Positions 1 to 6,068 of a stretch of DNA of 13,167 nucleotides are shown piece after piece. Both the position numbers and the translations under genes were made by a program. The notes under the pieces are model-generated. The model was not told the origin of the DNA. It worked only from the letters and a program-made list of their open reading frames with translations, and searched no databases. Origin of the DNA: NORP309 sp964564165 (GTDB lineage: Bacteria; Pseudomonadota; Gammaproteobacteria; Xanthomonadales; Marinicellaceae); NCBI GenBank assembly GCA_964564165.1, contig CAZLZZ010000092.1, forward strand, positions 1-13,167, read 5' to 3'. The stretch's first letter is position 1, and each line of letters begins with the position of its first letter.

Positions 1-1
1 A

Positions 2-50
2 CAAATTCAGCTTTTCTGTAATAGATTTTCTATTCTCGGACAAGCTCCTA
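2..50 (-). repeat. Dispersed repeat, copy A, at the left edge
   Basis: Bases 2-26 match 9565-9590 at all but about three positions (both contain CAGCTTTTCTG). The similarity continues with small gaps to base 50, matching 9613. A third, inverted copy lies at 9451-9498. The minus-strand assignment means it has the same orientation as copy B and is opposite to copy C. No terminal transposase gene or target duplication can be seen, so it could be a REP/MITE-like element or the remnant of a larger repeat cut by the window edge. Confidence 0.5.
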
Positions 51-557
51 GAATCCAACAATGAGTTAATACCTCCTGAATAACGCATTATAGGTAGCAC
101 CACAGTATTCTACCGCTGCTTCTAAAAAAGGATTGTCGGTCTGAATATTTTAGGCAATAGCCGATTGTGTTTTTGAAACTGCCACAGCTTTGTGGATAGA
201 TCAACAGCGCTAGTTATTGGTATTTAATGTAGCAGATATTGCCCTATGAAAATGATGTAATGCGAACTAAGCCCGCAGAGTGTTACTTCAACTCTGTTTC
301 TGCTTTACAGATTGCGAAGCAACAGTTACTAAAAGCACTATCAACTTATCAAAGCGGCGATTTAAAGAAAGCCAAAAATCTAGCTGTCAGAAACAATACT
401 TTTTCTCACTCCCGTCCTTCGGATATGGGCGAGGAGAGTATTTACATTTAATAAATTAATAATCTATTCTTGTTGTACTCCCATGAAATATTATGGATAA
501 ACTGCTACAATAAACAAAGCTGGTAAATAATAGAAGGTTTATCTATTTAGGCGACAA
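51..557. other. Stretch without a convincing gene
   Basis: All frames are broken by frequent stops, and I recognise no RNA gene or mobile element. The only open stretch is the weak ORF at 260-451. An imperfect short hairpin lies near 406-436 (GTCC-TTC-GGAT core with flanking CCC/GGG), but no T-tract follows it, so it is not a clear terminator. The region reads as decayed or intergenic host sequence to the left of the AT-rich acquired block. Confidence 0.5.
260..451 (+). CDS. Doubtful small ORF, possibly a DUF4398-like fragment
   Basis: The frame is open from a TTG at 239. The first ATG is at 260 and would give 63 residues. The middle (ALQIAKQQLLKALSTYQSGD, then LKKAKNLA) has the heptad-like Ala/Lys/Leu pattern and the 'GD..KA..LA' ending seen in DUF4398-type helical periplasmic proteins. 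The following residues (SHSRPSDMGEE) are unlike any domain I know. There is no Shine-Dalgarno site, no signal peptide in frame, and a stop codon at 230 just upstream. If it is real, it is probably the broken tail of a longer gene. Chance remains a fair alternative. Confidence 0.2.
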   Translation: MRTKPAECYFNSVSALQIAKQQLLKALSTYQSGDLKKAKNLAVRNNTFSHSRPSDMGEESIYI

Positions 558-585
558 ATGAGCGTCTATTCAGGGATTTTACTGG

Positions 586-629
586 ATATACGCATAAATA
601 TATTTCGTAATATATGCAATTGCGTATAT
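586..629. repeat. attC-like imperfect palindrome, site 1
   Basis: The arms ATATACGCA (586-594) and TGCGTATAT (621-629) pair perfectly over 9 bp. An inner ATATAT/ATATAT stem (598-603 with 610-615) closes a 6-nt loop, TTCGTA. Unequal bulges of 3 and 5 nt separate the two stems. This nested stem with an asymmetric bulge resembles a folded integron attC site. It stands directly before the first of two cassette-like genes and is followed by ACGATGTTGGCAAAC, which is mirrored at the far end of that gene (TTTGCCAAC, 1890-1898). It is weaker than sites 2 and 3. Confidence 0.4.
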
Positions 630-665
630 AACGATGTTGGCAAACATTTGAAAACAAGAAACTCA

Positions 666-1883
666 ATGAACAAATATCTGATAATAATACTTCTGACTAT
701 AAACTCCTGTAAAGCCCAAAATGATTTTAATTCAATGATAGAATTTACATCAGATTTAGAGAAATTTGGAAATCTATCAGAATTCAAAGAGACACTAAAA
801 GATGTTGAAATAATTGCTCTCGGAGAAAACACACACGGACTTGGAGACGTTTTTAAAGCAAAAACGGACTTGGTAAAATTCTTACATCAAGAATTGGGAT
901 TTAACTTGGTACTTTTTGAATCAGGATTTGGAGATGGTGCATTGGCTTGGGAGAAATTGGATTCACTATCGCCTTTAGAGTTCACAAACTCATTCACATC
1001 TAATTACTATTATCATTCAGAAGAGATTAGAGATTTAATGGAATATGTTAAATCAAGAAATAAAAAATTAATCATTCAAGGTTTTGATTGTCAACCACAA
1101 CAAGATTATTTAATTAAACGGATGACTGAAATAATGTTTCCTATTGATTCCATAATTGCAAAATCTGTTGAATCTGAATTAAAAAATTTCAATAAACTTT
1201 ATCAATTTGAAAATGATAAAGACACTATTGGTTTTAATAACCAAAGAAATAAATTTATAAAATTCATTTCTCAATATGAAACAGTCCTAAAAAACAAAAA
1301 GAAAGAAATAGTAAGTTCTGGTTATTCAGAAAAAGAAATAAACGCAATTAAAAAAAGTATTGAAATTTTTAAAGACACTTATACACAACTTAAATTTGGA
1401 GATATGATGAATTGGCAAAAAAGTGCCAATATTAGGGATAGATCTATGTTTGAAACAATTAAATGGTTTAAAGAAAATTATCCGAATGAAAAAATTATCA
1501 TTTGGGCGCAGAATAGTCATATAGAAAATTCACCAAAACCTAAATATTCTGTCAATTTTATGGGACATTATTTAAAAAGTACTTTTGGAAAAAAATATTA
1601 TTCAATTGGAGCAATCGTGTACAGCGGAAAAAATATGAATTATAATAACAGTTTTGATTTTGAACATAATACCGCAGATTATTTGGCATATCATCTTAAT
1701 CAATTCGGAAAAGACGAATTTGTTTTGGATTTGAGAAATTATAATAAAAAAGACTTTACAAGTCAGGAACTTTTGGGAATGGAAAGTAATGGAAACACTG
1801 CTGGATTTGTTGCAAAAGATAGATTTGATGGCTTATTATTCATTAGATACAGTGATATTCCTAAACTGATTGAAAAAAAATAA
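666..1883 (+). CDS. Erythromycin-esterase-family lipoprotein
   Basis: The protein has 405 residues, starting at the ATG at 666. It belongs to the erythromycin esterase (Ere)/succinoglycan-biosynthesis-like hydrolase family. Some members open macrolide lactones, but most, including probably this one, have no known substrate. Visible motifs are GENTHG (53-58, with the catalytic Glu and His), LVLFESG (81-87), IRDRSM (256-261), WAQNSHI (280-286) and the C-terminal FDGLLFIRYS. The first 15 residues form a lipoprotein signal ending at INSC, so it is expected to be membrane anchored. The frame extends upstream to 558, but that stretch runs through palindrome site 1. The ATG at 666 places the signal peptide correctly. 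No Shine-Dalgarno site precedes it; the A-rich leader is typical of Bacteroidota. In WAQNSHI a Gln takes the place of the first His of the usual WAHNxH. It lies between palindromes 1 and 2, is much AT-richer than the enolase and cus genes, and is probably transferred from a flavobacterium. Confidence 0.85.
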   Translation: MNKYLIIILLTINSCKAQNDFNSMIEFTSDLEKFGNLSEFKETLKDVEIIALGENTHGLGDVFKAKTDLVKFLHQELGFNLVLFESGFGDGALAWEKLDSLSPLEFTNSFTSNYYYHSEEIRDLMEYVKSRNKKLIIQGFDCQPQQDYLIKRMTEIMFPIDSIIAKSVESELKNFNKLYQFENDKDTIGFNNQRNKFIKFISQYETVLKNKKKEIVSSGYSEKEINAIKKSIEIFKDTYTQLKFGDMMNWQKSANIRDRSMFETIKWFKENYPNEKIIIWAQNSHIENSPKPKYSVNFMGHYLKSTFGKKYYSIGAIVYSGKNMNYNNSFDFEHNTADYLAYHLNQFGKDEFVLDLRNYNKKDFTSQELLGMESNGNTAGFVAKDRFDGLLFIRYSDIPKLIEKK

Positions 1884-1898
1884 AAACGATTTGCCAAC

Positions 1899-2020
1899 AA
1901 CGGCTATACTTAATTGCTTAGTTCTGTTCTACTTTGGAAAAATCTCTGATTTTTCCAAGTTGGTTTTGTACTTAGAAAGTTAAGTGCTAAATTGCCGCAA
2001 CTAAGCATAGCCAAACCGTT
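1899..2020. repeat. attC-like long imperfect palindrome, site 2
   Basis: The outer arms pair as AACGGCTATACTTAATTGC (1899-1917) with GCAACTAAGCATAGCC then AAACCGTT (1997-2020), with a few mismatches and bulges. An inner perfect 11-bp hairpin, TTGGAAAAATC (1934-1944) with GATTTTTCCAA (1948-1958), closes a TCT loop. A length of about 120 nt, imperfect outer arms and extrahelical bases fit the folded bottom strand of an attC recombination site of a gene cassette. The canonical RYYYAAC/GTTRRRY core boxes are not exact, so this is a structural call. It separates the esterase gene from the GIY-YIG gene. It could act as a bidirectional transcription stop, but neither side has a long T-tract. Confidence 0.5.
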
Positions 2021-2041
2021 ATTTAATTACGAAAAAACAGA

Positions 2042-2655
2042 ATGAAAGAAGGAATAGTTTACATACTTACAAATCCAGCAATGCCAAATTTGGTAAAAAT
2101 AGGAATGACAACCAGGCTAGAAGTAGGAATTAGAATGTCTGAATTATATACGACAGGAGTTCCTGTACCATTTGAATGTTCTTTTCTGGAAAAGTCACTG
2201 ATGTAAAAAAAGTTGAAAAAGCTTTCCATAAGGCATTTGGACCTTATCGAATTAATCCAAATCGTGAATTTTTTGAAATTGAAGACACTCAAGCTATCGG
2301 ATTACTTGAAATTATTTGCTCCGAAAACCTAACTCCTCAAATCATAAATCAACTTGAAAAGGTAGATAAAGTCTCTAAAGATGCGGGAAAAAGACTTTCA
2401 AAAAACAGACGACAAAGATTTAATTTTCAAGAAATGGGAATTGAAACTGGAACTGTTCTAACTTCAAATCACAATGAAGAAACTTGTATAGTTGAAGATG
2501 AAAGAAATGTAACTTTCAGAGATGAAAAAATGTCATTAACTAGAGCGACAAGATTAAAACTTGACAATTCCTATAATGTTGCTCCTGGAAATTATTGGTT
2601 TTTTGAAGATAAAAAATTAAGAGAATTATACAACGAAACTTATAGTGAAAACTAA
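2042..2655 (+). pseudogene. GIY-YIG (T5orf172-type) protein with DUF4357 tail, frameshifted
   Basis: The ATG at 2042 opens a 54-codon frame ending at 2206. It carries the nuclease-fold start: IVYIL (the GIY strand), NPAMPNLVKIGMTTR (the YIG strand and conserved Arg) and SELYTTGVPVPFEC. The family sequence then continues in another frame from about 2180: SGKVTDVKKVEKAFHKAFG, then NREFFEI. It ends at 2655 with a DUF4357-like region (GIETGTVLTSN...SLTRATRL...GNYWFFEDKKLRELY). The frame moves as if one base were missing in the T-rich run at 2178-2189. Read through, the protein would be about 204 residues, a normal length for this architecture, which occurs as solitary proteins in Bacteroidota and in cassettes; their role is unknown. 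No Shine-Dalgarno site is present. Either it is a recent one-base-deletion pseudogene or the read has an error. The downstream frame alone (ATG at 2176, 159 residues) would lack the GIY-YIG catalytic half. Confidence 0.8.
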
Positions 2656-2661
2656 AGCTAA

Positions 2662-2829
2662 CAATGGCTATAATTAACACGGGTTTTGGTACTTAACCCA
2701 AAGTGAAGTGCTTTAAACAAAGTCCGCAAAATTTTCAATTTTGCGTTAATATTTAAAAAGAAAAAATTAAAAATTTGGCTAAGTGCCTAATCGAAAGTTC
2801 AGCCCTTCGAAATCCCGTACTAACCATTG
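2662..2829. repeat. attC-like long imperfect palindrome, site 3
   Basis: The outer arms CAATGG-(6-nt bulge)-TTAACACGGG (2662-2683) and CCCGTACTAACCATTG (2814-2829) pair at 14 of 16 positions. An inner perfect 9-bp hairpin, CGCAAAATT (2725-2733) with AATTTTGCG (2737-2745), has a TTC loop. This is the same design as site 2: long outer imperfect arms plus a short-loop inner hairpin. Its left edge, AACAATGGCTATAATTAA, closely resembles the left edge of site 2, AACAACGGCTATACTTAA. It closes the AT-rich block. Bases 2656-2887 otherwise hold no clear gene, apart from the possible minus-strand fragment described separately. Confidence 0.5.
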
Positions 2830-2886
2830 CCGAGACGTAACTAAAGCAGCATTTACCTGATATTGATCTTCTGTTAAATCAGGCAC
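2782..2886 (-). other. Possible truncated reading frame just downstream of cusA
   Basis: On the minus strand a GTG at 2886 begins 1 nt after the cusA stop codon. It opens 35 codons (VPDLTEDQYQVNAALVTSRQ, then WLVRDFEGLNFRLGT) before a TAG at 2779-2781. The composition looks protein-like and the junction mimics the 1-nt cusB-cusA junction. I do not recognise a family. It may be the 5' remnant of a fourth efflux-linked gene cut off by the AT-rich block. However, it overlaps the right arm of palindrome 3, so at most one interpretation of 2814-2829 is likely to be fully right. A chance ORF of this size is not excluded. Confidence 0.25.
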
Positions 2887-2887
2887 C

Positions 2888-5800
2888 TTACTCAAATAAA
2901 TTTAAGTTTTTATTGATTGCATGAGAACGCCATAAAAAGTACACAGATGGTACAACCAACAATGCCAATATTACGGCTGTAAACATGCCGCCTATCATGG
3001 GTGCTGCAATTCTACTCATCACTTCAGAACCTGTACCTGTTGCGAAAAGTATGGGTAACAACCCTAAAATAATAGTTCCTGCTGTCATCATTATAGGTCT
3101 TACTCTAAGTCCTGCACCTTGGCTGACGGTGTGCCGTAAATCTGCAATGGTTACAGGTTGGTTTTTATCGGCAAATTCTTTGAGCATACGTTGGTAAGCT
3201 TGGTTAAGATAGACTAGCATGATGACCCCAATTTCAACCGCCACACCGGCTAATGCAATAAAACCGACACCAACTGCGACTGAAAAGTTATAACCCAAGA
3301 TATACATTAACCAAATTCCACCGACCATAGCCAGTGGTAGAGTTCCCATAATAATGGCAACTTCAATAAAGTTGCGGAAACTCATAAACAACAAGATAAC
3401 GATGATTGCTAAAGTTAATGGAATAACCAGCTTGAGCTTTTCTTTGGCTCTTTGCATATACTCGTATTGACCTGACCATGTTATTGAATAGCCTGCGGGC
3501 AATACTAATTGTTCGTGTACAATTACCTTTGCATTTTTGACATAAGTACCTACGTCAATGCCTTGGATATCAATAAATGACCAGCCGTTTAAACGGGCAT
3601 TTTCTGATTTTATCCCAGGAGGCCCATCTTCAATATATATGTTAGCCACGTCGCCTAAGGATATGGTTTGCCCCAAGCCGTTGACAATTGGCAGTTTCGC
3701 TAATGATTCTGGGGAATCGCGGTAATCTTGCGGATAACGAACATTGACGGGATAACGCTCTAAACCTTCAACGGTTTGGGTCACATTCATACCACCAACC
3801 GCTGATGCCACCACTTGTTGAATACTGGCAATACTCATGCCATATCTTGCGGCTTTTTCTCGCAAAATATCGACTTTTATATAACGACCACCTGCAACTC
3901 TTTCTGAATATACTGAGGCTGTTCCAGGTACATCTTTAAGAGTATCCTCCAGTTGTTTGCCAATTTTTTCAATCTCGATTAGTTCAGGGCCTGCTATTTT
4001 GATACCAACTGGGGTTTTTATACCAGTTGCTAACATGTCGATACGGGTTTTTATCGGTTCTACCCAAGCATTGGTTAATCCAGGTAATTTGACTAAAGCA
4101 TCAAATTCTTTTTTCAAATCATCTTTGGTTAAACCTTCTCGCCACTGGTCTCTTGGCTTAAGTTGGATAAAAGTTTCAATCATGGTCAACGGTGCTGGGT
4201 CGGTTGCAGTTTCTGCTCGACCTACTTTTCCAAATACAGTAATTACCTCTGGTACAGTTTTGATGAGTTTATCGGTTTGTTGCAATAACTCCCGTGCTTT
4301 ACCGATGGAAATCCCTGGATAAGTTGTGGGCATATACATTAAATCGCCTTCGTCTAAATCAGGCATAAACTCACTGCCAATTTTATCACTCTCACTAATT
4401 GGCCAATTGGGAGACCAATCACTCTTTATGGGAAAAATTGTTGTTGCAAAAATTATAAAGGTTATTAATAAAATCAACTTAGGGAATCGCAATACTAGGT
4501 TAAGAACAGGTAAATAAGTTCCTATTAAAACACGGTTGATTGGATTTTTACGTTCAGGTAAAACTTTGCCACGAATAAAATAACCCATCAAAACAGGAAC
4601 AAGAGTAATGGCTAAAATTGCTGAGGCTGCCATAGCATAGGTTTTGGTAAATGCCAGTGGGGCAAACATGCGACCTGATTGTGCTTCGAGCGTAAAAACT
4701 GGCATAAAACTAACGGTAATAATCAACAAACTAAAGAACAAGGCAGGACCTACTTCACTGGCTGACTTAACCACTATTTTCCATCGATTTTTATTCGTCA
4801 GCGGGGTTCGTTCCATGTGTTTGTGCATGTTTTCGATTAATACAATGGCACCATCAACCATCGCACCAATGGCGATAGCAATACCTCCCAATGACATAAT
4901 GTTGGCATTTAAACCCTGAAAATACATGATTGAAAAAGCAACCAGTATACCAACAGGCAAACTCAGTATTACCACCAATGAAGAGCGAACATGAAATAAG
5001 AAGAGCATGCAAACCAACGCCACTACAGCAAACTCCTCTAACAATTTATGCCACAAGTTTGTGACTGCTTTTTCAATCAAGTCACTTCGGTCATATACGG
5101 TTACTATTTCTACTCCTGCGGGTAATCCCTTTTTTAATTGCTCTAATTTTTCTTTAACACCATCAATAACAGTTTGTGCATTTTCACCAAAACGCATGAC
5201 AATAATACCGCCTACTACTTCTCCCTCACCATTGAGATCGGCAATACCACGGCGCATTTGTGGACCAATACCAATATCGGCTATATCTTTGAGCAATAAC
5301 GGCACACCTTTAAAATTTGTGCCCAATGGTATGTTGCCAATGTCATCGGCATTTTTTAAATACCCGGTGGCACGCACCATATATTCGGCCTCTGCCATTT
5401 CTATGACCGAGGCACCAATTTCTTGATTGCCTTGTTTAATTGCCATAGAAATATGCGACAGCGGTATATCATAAGCACGCAGTTTTTCTGGATCAACTGT
5501 CACTTGGTATTGTTTAACCATGCCACCAACTGTTGCCACCTCAGAAACTCCTGGCACAGTTTGTAATTCAAACTTTAAGAACCAATCTTGCAAGCTTGTT
5601 AATTGCGATAAATCGTTATTGCCAGTTTTGTCAATCAGTGAATAAATATATACCCAGCCCACTCCTGTAGCATCGGGGCCCAATTCTGGTTTGGCTGCAA
5701 CTGGCAAGGTGGATGCCACTTGAGATAAATACTCTAAAACCCGTGAACGAGCCCAATAAAGGTCGGTATCATCATCGAAAATCACGTAAACGTACGAATC

Positions 5801-6067
5801 CCCAAAAAAGGAATATCCACGAACTGTCACGGCTCCGGGTACCGATAACATTGCTGTTGTCAGAGGGTAGGTGACTTGGTCTTGTACCACTTGTGGGGCT
5901 TGACCAGGATACGATGTTTTGATAATTACTTGTACATCAGATAAATCAGGCAAGGCATCAACGGGTGTATTTTTCATCGCAAACAAACCCACGCCAACCA
6001 ACATTAAAGTCGCTAGCAACACAAAGAAACGGTTGCCAACAGACCAGCGAATGATGTTTACAATCAT
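2888..6067 (-). CDS. CusA-type Cu(I)/Ag(I) RND efflux pump
   Basis: The protein has 1059 residues, slightly longer than E. coli CusA (1047), and is the inner-membrane heavy-metal RND exporter of a CusCBA tripartite pump. The repeated RND topology is visible: TM1 at about 10-30, periplasmic domains, a TM block at about 340-500, a second periplasmic half, and a TM block at about 877-1050. The methionine triad that binds Cu/Ag is present as M579, M629 (APLTMIE) and M678 (RIDMLATG), aligning with E. coli M573, M623 and M672. The relay acids are present as D405 (GAMVDGAIVLIEN) and E945 (AVEIG). The third relay residue, lysine in E. coli (K984, RVRPKAMT), is Ile992 here (RVRPIMMT). The start is preceded by AAGGGAGAG and lies 1 nt after the cusB stop, so translation is probably coupled. 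The Met triad favours Cu/Ag over the Zn/Co/Cd export of CzcA. No strong terminator is visible after it. Confidence 0.95.
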   Translation of the reverse strand: MIVNIIRWSVGNRFFVLLATLMLVGVGLFAMKNTPVDALPDLSDVQVIIKTSYPGQAPQVVQDQVTYPLTTAMLSVPGAVTVRGYSFFGDSYVYVIFDDDTDLYWARSRVLEYLSQVASTLPVAAKPELGPDATGVGWVYIYSLIDKTGNNDLSQLTSLQDWFLKFELQTVPGVSEVATVGGMVKQYQVTVDPEKLRAYDIPLSHISMAIKQGNQEIGASVIEMAEAEYMVRATGYLKNADDIGNIPLGTNFKGVPLLLKDIADIGIGPQMRRGIADLNGEGEVVGGIIVMRFGENAQTVIDGVKEKLEQLKKGLPAGVEIVTVYDRSDLIEKAVTNLWHKLLEEFAVVALVCMLFLFHVRSSLVVILSLPVGILVAFSIMYFQGLNANIMSLGGIAIAIGAMVDGAIVLIENMHKHMERTPLTNKNRWKIVVKSASEVGPALFFSLLIITVSFMPVFTLEAQSGRMFAPLAFTKTYAMAASAILAITLVPVLMGYFIRGKVLPERKNPINRVLIGTYLPVLNLVLRFPKLILLITFIIFATTIFPIKSDWSPNWPISESDKIGSEFMPDLDEGDLMYMPTTYPGISIGKARELLQQTDKLIKTVPEVITVFGKVGRAETATDPAPLTMIETFIQLKPRDQWREGLTKDDLKKEFDALVKLPGLTNAWVEPIKTRIDMLATGIKTPVGIKIAGPELIEIEKIGKQLEDTLKDVPGTASVYSERVAGGRYIKVDILREKAARYGMSIASIQQVVASAVGGMNVTQTVEGLERYPVNVRYPQDYRDSPESLAKLPIVNGLGQTISLGDVANIYIEDGPPGIKSENARLNGWSFIDIQGIDVGTYVKNAKVIVHEQLVLPAGYSITWSGQYEYMQRAKEKLKLVIPLTLAIIVILLFMSFRNFIEVAIIMGTLPLAMVGGIWLMYILGYNFSVAVGVGFIALAGVAVEIGVIMLVYLNQAYQRMLKEFADKNQPVTIADLRHTVSQGAGLRVRPIMMTAGTIILGLLPILFATGTGSEVMSRIAAPMIGGMFTAVILALLVVPSVYFLWRSHAINKNLNLFE

Positions 6068-6068
6068 G

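Noticed and set aside
558..665. Upstream extension of the esterase ORF (start at 558)
   Set aside because: The extra 36 residues run through palindrome site 1 and precede a proper lipoprotein signal; the ATG at 666 is the natural start.
2178..2206. Programmed ribosomal frameshifting in the GIY-YIG gene
   Set aside because: No classic slippery heptamer with a downstream stimulator is evident, and the family is not known for recoding. A deleted base or a read error is simpler.
2725..2745. Rho-independent terminator (perfect 9-bp hairpin)
   Set aside because: The stem is AT-rich and is not followed by a T-run in either direction. It fits better as the inner stem of palindrome site 3.
2856..2883. 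Terminator of the cus operon (CCTGAT/ATCAGG)
   Set aside because: Only 6 bp with a 16-nt loop and no T-tract.
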